A stretch of DNA of 40,441 bases from positions 1 to 40,441 of the forward strand of contig CALCBD010000014.1 of NCBI GenBank assembly GCA_937897985.1. The letters are read 5' to 3'. Position numbers and translations under genes: made by a program. Shown piece by piece: positions 8,510-15,738 of this stretch. Numbering within the stretch: the first letter of the stretch is position 1; every line of letters begins with the position of its first letter. This DNA comes from an uncultured Paludibacter sp. Its GTDB lineage: Bacteria > Bacteroidota > Bacteroidia > Bacteroidales > Paludibacteraceae. Below the pieces are notes generated by a model that saw only the letters and a list, made by a program, of their open reading frames with translations, did not search any database and was not told the DNA's origin.

Positions 8510-9493
8510 CTATTTCCTTTTACCGTAGTTTGATTTGCCGGCCGAAGGTTTCCGGTGTTTTGAAGTTCCTGCTTTTTTCCCGTTGGAGTTGGCTGAGTTG
8601 GATCGCAACTCTCGTGCTTTGGGGTTTGCTACTGCCGACCGATCGGTTTTTTTTGCAACTGAAACCGGGGCCCTGTGAGAATGAACTTTTTGCTCGTCCT
8701 TCGGTTTCGGAGTATTCTGCTGTGGTTTTCTATCGGGTGAAATTGTTCGTTCAGGTTTTGATGCCGGTCGGACTTCGGAAGAAGAATCAGCAATCAGATG
8801 CATAATTTCTGACATTTCATTCTCTTCGAGCAATCGCCATTCGCCCAAAGGCAAATTTCTGAGATTTATGTTCATAATTCTGACTCTTTCGAGGCGGGTC
8901 ACTTCGTACCCGAAATATTCGCACATTCTCCGGATTTGCCGGTTCAAACCCTGAATAAGTGTTATACGGAATGTGTAACCCGATTCCATGGTCACTTTGC
9001 ATTTTTTTGTCATTTCGCCCAAAATCGGAACCCCCTTACTCATATTGCAAATAAAATCATCGGTAAGTTGTTTATCCACAGTTACCAGATATTCTTTTTC
9101 GTGTCGGTTGCCGGCGCGCAAAATCTTATTTACAATGTCACCATTATTTGTCAGAAAAATAAGTCCCTGTGAATCTTTATCCAAACGTCCGATCGGGAAA
9201 ATGCGTTCGTGAAATCCGATATAATCGATGATGGAGTCTTTTACTCCGGTTTCGGTAGTGCTAATGATCCCGACAGGCTTATTGAAAGCCATAAAAATAA
9301 AATCATTTCCGGATTTGGCTTCCACCAAATTGCCATTCAGCATTACTTTGTCGAAACCGTTAATCATTTCGCCGATGACGGCTCTGTGACCATTGACTGT
9401 GACATGTCCCGAAGCGATGTATTTATCGGCTTCGCGTCGTGAACAAACTCCACTGTCGCTTATGAATTTATTGAGTCGTTTCTTTTCGGCCAT
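8510..9493 (-). CDS. rluF: RluF/RluB-family 23S rRNA pseudouridine synthase
   Basis: 327 residues. An S4 RNA-binding domain (about 5-50, RLNKFISDSGVCSRREADKY) is followed by an RsuA/RluB/RluF-type catalytic domain. The catalytic loop is GRLDKDSQGLIFLTNNGD, with the nucleophile Asp105. NKPVGIIST (71-79) and GLNRQIRRMCEYFGYEV are also typical. It isomerises a uridine in rRNA; the length and KDSQGL loop favour the RluF branch over RluB, but the exact target base is not proven. Residues from about 240 onward form a Lys/Arg/Pro/Ser-rich, disordered, strongly basic tail of about 85 residues. The Nudix gene lies 60 bp upstream on the same strand. Confidence 0.88.
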   Translation of the reverse strand: MAEKKRLNKFISDSGVCSRREADKYIASGHVTVNGHRAVIGEMINGFDKVMLNGNLVEAKSGNDFIFMAFNKPVGIISTTETGVKDSIIDYIGFHERIFPIGRLDKDSQGLIFLTNNGDIVNKILRAGNRHEKEYLVTVDKQLTDDFICNMSKGVPILGEMTKKCKVTMESGYTFRITLIQGLNRQIRRMCEYFGYEVTRLERVRIMNINLRNLPLGEWRLLEENEMSEIMHLIADSSSEVRPASKPERTISPDRKPQQNTPKPKDEQKVHSHRAPVSVAKKTDRSAVANPKARELRSNSANSNGKKAGTSKHRKPSAGKSNYGKRK

Positions 9494-9553
9494 TTGAATT
9501 TTGATTTTATTTTTTAAATATTAAAGAAAAAGTACGATTGACTGCCTGATAGA

Positions 9554-10195
9554 TTAAACTTCGTGCCTGATCATATCAATCAGTTCGGTCATCACCATTG
9601 CACTGGCACCCCAAAGTTCTATATTTCCTGCTTTGTAATACGGCGCCCTGATGGATTGAGTAGCCGAAGGTACCAAAAAGACTTTTTCGCTGATAACATC
9701 ATGCTCAAAAAATTCGCTCAAATCAATTTCAATGATTTCAGCCACCTCCCTGTAGTCGGGCACATAGATTGGTTTTTGTTTTAAAAACCCAACAAAAACA
9801 CTGATGATAAAATTACTGGCAGGAACAAAAATATCGGACAAACGACCTAAGACATTAATTTCATTCGGTTTTACCCCGATTTCTTCCTCTATTTCGCGAA
9901 GAGCAGTATTATCAAGCGTAACATCTTCAGGTTCGAAACGTCCACCGGGGAAGGCAATTTGCCCTGCATGAATTCCGACATAAAAACTCCGGCGAATGAA
10001 AATAACCTTGGTATGCTTCGCCTCATTGTACATCAGAATCATAACGGCACTTTTCTTCGCAGTGGCATAGTCTCCTTTCAATTTGGCAATTTCAACATCG
10101 CCAACCCTCGAAGCAGGTGCCATTTTCTGATGCGAACGATTCCCTGTCAGCTGGTGTTGGAGTGACTTTTTTAAAGTTTCGGGTTGTAATTCCAT
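9554..10195 (-). CDS. Nudix hydrolase, CoA pyrophosphatase type
   Basis: 213 residues. The Nudix box is at 84-108: GGRFEPEDVTLDNTALREIE continuing EEIGV, with the catalytic REIEEE. HAGQIAFPGGR just before it and the longer spacing inside the box are characteristic of the NudL/Nudt7 CoA-diphosphatase family, which splits CoA or acyl-CoA into phosphopantetheine and 3',5'-ADP. The later GRLSDIFVPASNFIISVFVG also fits. It lies downstream of sufD and upstream of rluF on the same strand, with a probable promoter of its own. Substrate is inferred from family. Confidence 0.87.
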   Translation of the reverse strand: MELQPETLKKSLQHQLTGNRSHQKMAPASRVGDVEIAKLKGDYATAKKSAVMILMYNEAKHTKVIFIRRSFYVGIHAGQIAFPGGRFEPEDVTLDNTALREIEEEIGVKPNEINVLGRLSDIFVPASNFIISVFVGFLKQKPIYVPDYREVAEIIEIDLSEFFEHDVISEKVFLVPSATQSIRAPYYKAGNIELWGASAMVMTELIDMIRHEV

Positions 10196-10280
10196 ATTTA
10201 TCTGCTAATTAACAAAAAAGCGCAACAACAAGTCACGCTCCTGTTTTTTATTCCTTTGTCACACCCGGCTTAAACGAAGG

Positions 10281-10288
10281 CAAATGTA
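10281..10288 (-). promoter_or_regulatory. Likely promoter -7 box (TACATTTG) for the Nudix gene
   Basis: The minus strand reads TACATTTG, 86 bp upstream of the Nudix start, in the 181-bp gap after sufD. No convincing -33 element is seen. The octamer is identical to the one upstream of guaB. Confidence 0.45.
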
Positions 10289-10376
10289 GCAAAAAAAACA
10301 TTCATTCTGAAAATATTTTAATCATTTTAATGTATCTGCAAACAAAGCAATAAACATCGGATTTTCAGTCAGTTTT

Positions 10377-11771
10377 TTACTGACAGATTACACAACCTTC
10401 GCATTTGGAAAGTTCACCACGAAGGCGTTTTTCGACCAGCATTTTAATTCTGTCCTTCAATGCATCGATACGGATATTATCAATGACATCGGCAGTAAAA
10501 GCAAACATCAGCAGCAGCCGGGCTTCGGCTTCGGAAATTCCGCGTGAGCGCATGTAAAACATTGCATTTTCGTCGAGCTGGCCAATAGTTGCTCCATGAG
10601 AACATTTAACATCATCGGCATAAATTTCGAGTTGAGGTTTAGTTCGCATTTTGGCAGAACGTTTCAGCAAAATATTTTTATTAGTCTGAAAAGCAGCTGT
10701 TTTCTGAGCATCGCGGGCCACATACAACTTTCCTGTAAAACCTCCTTTTGCCGTATCGTCAAGTACATATTTAAACAGTTCGTTGCTTTTGCAATTCGGT
10801 TTGCCGTGAATAATTGACGTAAAATTATCGACCTGTTGTTTTTTATCAGCCAATACTATACCGCACAGCATAGTTTCGCAGTGTTCACCGTCGACGTCAA
10901 TTTCGATGGTATTACGTGTGATTCCGTTGTGCAGGGTAATTATATTTGCCAGTACGTTCGACGCTTCTTCCTGTCTGATAAGTAAATTTGACATATTGGT
11001 GGTTTCAGCGTGCGTGTTTTCAAGCTTATAATGCTCGTAAACAGCATTTTTACCCACAAAAACTTCAGTAACCCTGTTGCTGGTAAACCTGACTTTATCC
11101 ATGGTATGGTCGCACACCAGTAACTGAGCTTTTGCACCTTCACCGAGTATAATCAGATTATGACTGTTAGCCATGAAATCAACATCGGAACGCATGATAT
11201 TTACTAATTGCACCGGTCGATCGAGCTGAACATTGTCAGGCACATACATGAAAAAACCATCCTGTGCGAATGCCCCGTTGAAAGCAATCAATCCATCTGC
11301 TTTGGTAGTGCTCATTTTGCCGTAATAGTCTTTCAACAGCGCCGGATGGGATTGGGCTATTTCGCTTAAACTTCCGATAATCACGCCATCGGGCAGCGCA
11401 TCGTTTCTCTTGTCGCGAACAGGATAGAAACCATCATTTAACACGAAGTAAAGGTAAGAATGAATTCCCGGAACGTCACACTGAAAAACCTCGTAAGGAT
11501 TAACCGGAATTTTCAGTCGGTTAATATTCAATCCGTATTCAACTGATAATGGATCTTTTAAGTCGGTGTACTTATAATTCTCGAGTTGGTTAGTGGGAAA
11601 TCCGAGTGATTTGAAAAGCCCGAATGACGCATCTCTCGATTCGTTCATCAGAGGGGCAGAATGTGACTTGATTTGCCCGTTGAACTGATTGTACAATTTT
11701 ATGTATTCGGCTCCTTCGTGCCATTCAGTAAGAGTGGCTACAGAATTAGCTTCGTCATTTATTTCTTTCAT
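10377..11771 (-). CDS. sufD: Fe-S cluster assembly protein SufD
   Basis: 464 residues. It belongs to the SufB/SufD beta-helix family: KCSHGATIGQLDENAMFYMR and SRGISEAEARLLLMFAFTADV mark the conserved C-terminal core. It partners SufB and SufC in the cytoplasmic SufBC2D scaffold that builds Fe-S clusters. It is last in sufB-sufC-sufD, 67 bp after sufC. The C-terminus ends KCEGCVICQ, a C-x2-C-x2-C cluster beyond the normal end of the fold. No cysteine desulfurase gene (sufS) or sufE follows in this window; the next gene encodes a Nudix hydrolase. Confidence 0.93.
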   Translation of the reverse strand: MKEINDEANSVATLTEWHEGAEYIKLYNQFNGQIKSHSAPLMNESRDASFGLFKSLGFPTNQLENYKYTDLKDPLSVEYGLNINRLKIPVNPYEVFQCDVPGIHSYLYFVLNDGFYPVRDKRNDALPDGVIIGSLSEIAQSHPALLKDYYGKMSTTKADGLIAFNGAFAQDGFFMYVPDNVQLDRPVQLVNIMRSDVDFMANSHNLIILGEGAKAQLLVCDHTMDKVRFTSNRVTEVFVGKNAVYEHYKLENTHAETTNMSNLLIRQEEASNVLANIITLHNGITRNTIEIDVDGEHCETMLCGIVLADKKQQVDNFTSIIHGKPNCKSNELFKYVLDDTAKGGFTGKLYVARDAQKTAAFQTNKNILLKRSAKMRTKPQLEIYADDVKCSHGATIGQLDENAMFYMRSRGISEAEARLLLMFAFTADVIDNIRIDALKDRIKMLVEKRLRGELSKCEGCVICQ

Positions 11772-11838
11772 TTTTTTACTTTTTACAAAAGTTCGAAATC
11801 ATAGTTTCCATTTTTCAGAGCGCACTCCGAAGCAGGAA

Positions 11839-12594
11839 TTATTCACCATCCACTTCTTTCTTAATCCAGTCGTAACCTTTTTCTTCAAGTTCGAGAGCGA
11901 GATTTTTATCACCGGTCTTTACAATTCGTCCGTCGTACAGCACATGAACAAAATCGGGAACGATATAATCGAGCAAACGCTGATAGTGAGTAATCACAAT
12001 GGTTGCATTTTTATCTGTCTTCAGTTTGTTTACTCCATTGGCTACAATCCGCAGAGCATCAATGTCGAGACCCGAATCGGTTTCATCGAGGATGGACAGG
12101 TCCGGATCGAGCATTGCCATTTGAAAAATCTCGTTACGTTTTTTTTCACCTCCCGAAAAACCTTCATTGACCGAACGATTTGTCAGTTTATTGTCCATTT
12201 CGACGAGTTCCTTTTTCTCGCGCATTAACCGGAGAAAATCAGTGGCCGAAATCGGTTCGAGTTGACGGTACTTACGTTGCTCGTTGATAGCCGTGCGCAT
12301 GAAATTCACCATGCTGACGCCCGGAATTTCTACCGGATACTGAAAACTGAGGAAGATTCCTTCGTTGGCGCGTTGTTCGGGCGAAAGCTCAAGCATGTCT
12401 TTACCATGAAAACTTATTGAACCGTGTGTTACTTCGAAAGCAGGATTGCCGGTAAGTACCGATGCCAAAGTTGATTTTCCTGCTCCGTTGGGACCCATAA
12501 TCGCATGTATTTCGCCCGGATTGACCTTTAAAATCAAGCCCTTAAGTATTTCCTTGCCATTAATATTGGCATGTATATCTTTAATCTCTAACAT
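11839..12594 (-). CDS. sufC: Fe-S cluster assembly ATPase SufC
   Basis: 251 residues, normal for SufC. It is an ABC-type ATPase that powers conformational change of the SufBC2D scaffold; it has no membrane segments. The Walker A motif is GPNGAGKST (34-42), the signature is FSGGEKKRNEI, and Walker B is LSILDETDSGLD, where the DETDSGLD form is diagnostic of SufC. The stretch GIFLSFQYPVEIPGVSMVNF is also SufC-specific. It lies between sufB and sufD; the 129-bp gap before it contains a G/C-rich palindromic repeat. Confidence 0.97.
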   Translation of the reverse strand: MLEIKDIHANINGKEILKGLILKVNPGEIHAIMGPNGAGKSTLASVLTGNPAFEVTHGSISFHGKDMLELSPEQRANEGIFLSFQYPVEIPGVSMVNFMRTAINEQRKYRQLEPISATDFLRLMREKKELVEMDNKLTNRSVNEGFSGGEKKRNEIFQMAMLDPDLSILDETDSGLDIDALRIVANGVNKLKTDKNATIVITHYQRLLDYIVPDFVHVLYDGRIVKTGDKNLALELEEKGYDWIKKEVDGE

Positions 12595-12602
12595 AATAAT
12601 TG

Positions 12603-12648
12603 CCCCCTAACCCCCTAAAGGGGAACTTCCCGTATTTCCTGAGGGGGT
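12603..12648. repeat. C/G-rich palindromic repeat between sufB and sufC
   Basis: CCCCCT occurs twice in direct repeat (12603-12608, 12611-12616). ACCCCCT (12610-12616) is complementary to AGGGGGT (12642-12648), and a smaller hairpin CCCCT-AA-AGGGG lies inside. In sufBCD mRNA the structure would sit 9 bases upstream of the sufC start codon. CCCCTAACCCCCTAAAGGGG-type elements are common intergenic palindromes in Bacteroidota. Possible effects on mRNA stability or relative SufB/SufC output are inference. Confidence 0.75.
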
Positions 12649-12723
12649 GAGAAGTTTGGTATTTTGTTTTTTATAATTATCTGTACTATAAATATTTTCT
12701 CCATTCAGGAGATTAGCAGTGGT

Positions 12724-14160
12724 TTATCCTACCGATCCTTCGAGGGTAATCTGCAGCAACTTTTGTGCTTCCACAGCGAATTCCATCGGTAATTTATTAA
12801 GCACTTCCTTCGCATAACCATTTACAATCAGACCGACGGCATCTTCGGTAGAAATTCCTCTCTGATTACAATAAAAAATCTGATCTTCACTTATTTTGGA
12901 AGTGGTGGCTTCGTGTTCGACAATTGCCGTTTCGTTGTTGACTTCCATATACGGAAAAGTATGTGCACCACATTTATCGCCGAGCAACAAGCTGTCGCAT
13001 TGCGAAAAATTACGTGCATTGTCGGCTTTCGGATTCACACGTACCAAACCACGATAACTGTTGTTACTTAATCCTGCCGAGATTCCCTTGGACAAAATAT
13101 GACTTCTTGTATTTTTACCGAGATGAATCATTTTTGTTCCGGTGTCGGCCTGTTGATGATGATTTGTTACTGCCACCGAATAGAACTCAGCCGACGAATT
13201 ATCGCCCTGTAATATACAACTCGGATATTTCCAAGTGATGGCTGAACCTGTTTCTACCTGTGTCCAGGATAATTTCGAATTTTCGCCTTTGCAAATTCCT
13301 CTTTTGGTCACAAAGTTATAAACTCCTCCCCTGCCGTCCTTGTCGCCCGGATACCAGTTTTGAACAGTTGAATATTTTACTTCCGCATTTTTATGTACCA
13401 CTATTTCAACTATTGCGGCATGCAGCTGATTTTCGTCGCGGGTAGGTGCCGTACAACCTTCGAGATAAGACACATAGCTATCTTCATCGGCAACAATAAG
13501 AGTGCGTTCAAACTGACCAGTATTAACGGCATTGATGCGGAAATAGGTCGATAACTCCATCGGGCATCGAACCCCCTTGGGAATATAAACGAATGAACCG
13601 TCGCTGAAAACTGCCGAATTAAGTGCTGCAAAAAAATTATCCGTTACAGGTACAACTGACGACATGTATTTCTGTATCAAATCGGGGTGATGCTCAACAG
13701 CTTCGCTGAACGAACAAAAAATGATTCCCTTTTCGGCCAGCGTTTCCTTGAAAGTAGTTTTCACCGAAACACTGTCCATAACAGCATCAACTGCAATTCC
13801 CGATAATGCCATTTGTTCCTCGAGCGGAATACCTAATTTGTTGAACGTATTCAATAATTCAGGGTCAACTTCATCTAAACTTTTAGGTGCATTTTTACGT
13901 GGAGCTGCATAGTATGAAATGCTCTGATAATCAATTTCCGGAATTTTGAGATGTGCCCATTCAGGCATTTTCATCGTTGTCCAGTGACGGTATGCTTTCA
14001 GGCGGTATTCGAGCATCCATTCGGGCTCTTTCTTTTTTGCCGAAATCAGCCGAACCACATCTTCGTTAAGCCCGACAGGGATGATATCTGTTTCGATATC
14101 AGTGGTAAAGCCGTACTTATAATCCGTTTGGGTTACTTCATGTAATATATCTTCTGCCAT
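12724..14160 (-). CDS. sufB: Fe-S cluster assembly protein SufB
   Basis: 478 residues, close to E. coli SufB (495). It is the scaffold subunit on which nascent Fe-S clusters form. Conserved blocks include FVYIPKGVRCPMELSTYFRI, YLEGCTAPTRDENQLHAA, NFSQCDSLLLGDKCGAHTFP, VEHEATTSKISEDQIFYCNQ and RGISTEDAVGLIVNGYAKEV. The Cys in SQCDSLL and the His in VEHEATTS are in the blocks known to matter for cluster assembly in E. coli SufB. It is first in sufBCD, with a likely promoter box 60 bp upstream. Confidence 0.97.
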   Translation of the reverse strand: MAEDILHEVTQTDYKYGFTTDIETDIIPVGLNEDVVRLISAKKKEPEWMLEYRLKAYRHWTTMKMPEWAHLKIPEIDYQSISYYAAPRKNAPKSLDEVDPELLNTFNKLGIPLEEQMALSGIAVDAVMDSVSVKTTFKETLAEKGIIFCSFSEAVEHHPDLIQKYMSSVVPVTDNFFAALNSAVFSDGSFVYIPKGVRCPMELSTYFRINAVNTGQFERTLIVADEDSYVSYLEGCTAPTRDENQLHAAIVEIVVHKNAEVKYSTVQNWYPGDKDGRGGVYNFVTKRGICKGENSKLSWTQVETGSAITWKYPSCILQGDNSSAEFYSVAVTNHHQQADTGTKMIHLGKNTRSHILSKGISAGLSNNSYRGLVRVNPKADNARNFSQCDSLLLGDKCGAHTFPYMEVNNETAIVEHEATTSKISEDQIFYCNQRGISTEDAVGLIVNGYAKEVLNKLPMEFAVEAQKLLQITLEGSVG

Positions 14161-14219
14161 AATTCAAATTTAATTGTGCCGGAACTCAGGTCTTGTTGAC
14201 CATCTGAAAATTCAGCGTA

Positions 14220-14227
14220 CAAATTTA
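14220..14227 (-). promoter_or_regulatory. Likely sufBCD promoter -7 box (TAAATTTG)
   Basis: The minus strand reads TAAATTTG, matching TAnnTTTG, 60 bp upstream of the sufB start. No TTG at the -33 spacing is visible. No recognisable regulator site for iron or oxidative stress was found beside it. Confidence 0.45.
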
Positions 14228-14863
14228 CGAAAAACTGTCCGTTTTTAAAATCACTCTTTACTTTTACTTCCATTGAACATTGCAATTACATTCAGTTTTT
14301 TGTTAAATCAATCATAATCAGGACCTGATTTAATCTATCAAAAAAAATACAAACTGCCGGAAAAGTCATTTCTGAAATTTTGTATTAAAAAAGCTGTAAC
14401 TGATTCTGTAAAATCAAATGATGTACGCAAATAACAGTCGAAACCTTGTTTTTGTTTTATGACCTGATAAGTTTATCCAATTTCAATTTCGGTGGGTAAA
14501 GCTAATGACAACCACCCGAAAAAATTTTACCGAAGAGCCGGGATTATACTCATTATCAGTTTTCTGAAACGCTTTTGATGAATTTTGGAAACACCTGACC
14601 TTCAAATGAAACGTAAATCAACTACCGGGCGACAAAATTTTTCCTGTAAATTTTGTCGGATGAATTCAAAGCCACCTGATTGTGAAATCTTAATGCGGAT
14701 AGTCCTGCTCATAAAAAACACATATACAACATTAATAACCTGAGTGTTATATCCCGCCTGTGAGTTTGAAATATTGATGTAAACCGGCGAATTACAGGCT
14801 TCTGAGGGCATTATTTGTTTGAACAGGCGGTGAAAATGCTTCTGATTTTCAAAAATTAAATAT
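14228..14863. other. Divergent intergenic region sufB/guaD, no gene seen
   Basis: About 640 bp of AT-rich sequence between the sufB promoter and guaD. No convincing reading frame: a 69-codon minus-strand frame at 14602-14811 has no family resemblance and no promoter. A bulged hairpin is possible between 14488-14495 and 14512-14520 but has no T tract. No RNA gene is recognised. Confidence 0.6.
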
Positions 14864-14871
14864 TAACTTTG
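14864..14871 (+). promoter_or_regulatory. Likely guaD promoter -7 box (TAACTTTG)
   Basis: TAACTTTG matches TAnnTTTG and ends 30 bp before the ATG at 14902. Transcription starting about 7 bp later would exclude the upstream in-frame TTG at 14869, which supports the ATG. Confidence 0.5.
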
Positions 14872-14901
14872 CAATCTGCTAAAAATTTAAGATACTGGAA
14901 A

Positions 14902-15372
14902 ATGGATTTCAATTTAAAATTTATGCGCAAAGCCATAGCTTTGTCGATTGCAAATGTTGCCAAAGGAGGCGGACCGTTCGGTGCTGTCATCGTAAAAGAT
15001 GGAAAAATTATCGCTACAGGCGTCAACAAGGTAGTTAGTCACAACGACCCTACAGCCCATGCCGAAGTAAATGCCATCAGAAAAGCAGCCAAAAAATCAG
15101 GCACTTTTGATTTGGCAGGTTGCGATATTTACACTTCGTGCGAACCCTGCCCAATGTGTTTGGGAGCAGTTTATTGGGCACATCTCGATAAAATTTACTA
15201 TGGAAATAACAAAACAGATGCAAAAAACATTGGTTTTGACGACTCATTCATCTATGAAGAAATAGATTTAAAACCTGAAAACAGAAAAGTAAAAACCACA
15301 CAACTACTTTCAGATGAAGCTATTAAAGCTTTTGAATTATGGGCAAACAAAGCAGATAAAACCGAATATTGA
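14902..15372 (+). CDS. guaD: Guanine deaminase (cytidine-deaminase fold)
   Basis: 156 residues from the ATG, the same length I recall for Bacillus subtilis GuaD. It hydrolyses guanine to xanthine plus ammonia. Zinc and catalytic residues are in place: TAHAEVNAIR gives His53 and Glu55, and SCEPCPMCLGA gives Cys83 and Cys86. GGPFGAVIVKDG (23-34), the GFDDSFIYEEID block and the C-terminal Trp and KTEY are GuaD features that separate it from the tRNA adenosine deaminase TadA. It stands alone, divergent from sufB, with a probable terminator just after it. An in-frame TTG 33 bp upstream is unlikely to be the start. Confidence 0.93.
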   Translation: MDFNLKFMRKAIALSIANVAKGGGPFGAVIVKDGKIIATGVNKVVSHNDPTAHAEVNAIRKAAKKSGTFDLAGCDIYTSCEPCPMCLGAVYWAHLDKIYYGNNKTDAKNIGFDDSFIYEEIDLKPENRKVKTTQLLSDEAIKAFELWANKADKTEY

Positions 15373-15385
15373 GTTTTATAACCAG

Positions 15386-15418
15386 CAAGCTTTTCAAAAT
15401 TTTTCAAGGTTTGTTTTT
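15386..15418 (+). terminator. Probable terminator after guaD
   Basis: CAAGCTTT (15386-15393) can pair with AAGGTTTG (15406-15413) as an 8-bp stem with two G-U wobbles, followed directly by TTTTT. It lies 14 bp after the guaD stop. The stem is AT-rich, so strength is uncertain. Confidence 0.5.
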
Positions 15419-15606
15419 CATGATTCAACACATGGTTAACTACTCAGTGATACTCCGCATCTGTGTGTTTTTAAACTATTCAACAAAAGTGATTTATACG
15501 ATTACCGGCTTCCTGTTAAAATAAGAAATCACATAAATCAGTCATAGCAACCTTCATCAATAAAAAATCTGAATATTAATGCAATTCTTTTGAATAAACC
15601 GATGAA

Positions 15607-15632
15607 TTGTTAAATAATATTTTGTATTTTTG
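15607..15632 (+). promoter_or_regulatory. Candidate promoter for the FG-GAP/BACON protein
   Basis: TATTTTTG at 15625-15632 matches TAnnTTTG. A TTG lies at 15607-15609 with a 15-bp spacer, slightly short of the usual 17-23. Transcription would start near 15639, giving a leader of about 100 bases before the ATG at 15739. The rest of the guaD-to-gene gap (15419-15606) shows nothing recognisable. Confidence 0.45.
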
Positions 15633-15647
15633 TGCTTTCACGGGAAA

Positions 15648-15682
15648 TTCAATCAAATCTATATTCAGCATCTTTGATTGAA
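15648..15682 (+). promoter_or_regulatory. Inverted repeat in the 5' leader
   Basis: TTCAATCAAA (15648-15657) and TTTGATTGAA (15673-15682) are perfect 10-bp inverted repeats 15 bp apart. They lie just downstream of the candidate transcription start and 56 bp before the ATG. This could be an operator bound by a dimeric regulator or an mRNA hairpin. There is no T tract, so it is not a terminator. Confidence 0.5.
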
Positions 15683-15738
15683 ATTATAGTTTGAATAAAA
15701 AAACATCTGACAATTATTTACATAAAAAACTTTTACAA

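Noticed and set aside
10368..10384. Inverted repeat GTCAGT/ACTGAC over the sufD stop codon
   Set aside because: Only 6 bp with no T tract; probably chance.
14602..14811. 69-codon minus-strand frame between sufB and guaD
   Set aside because: No recognisable product, no -7 box, no neighbour in the same direction; likely chance.
14902..15372. tRNA adenosine deaminase TadA
   Set aside because: The GFDDSFIYEEID block, the C-terminal tail and the 156-residue length match guanine deaminase better.
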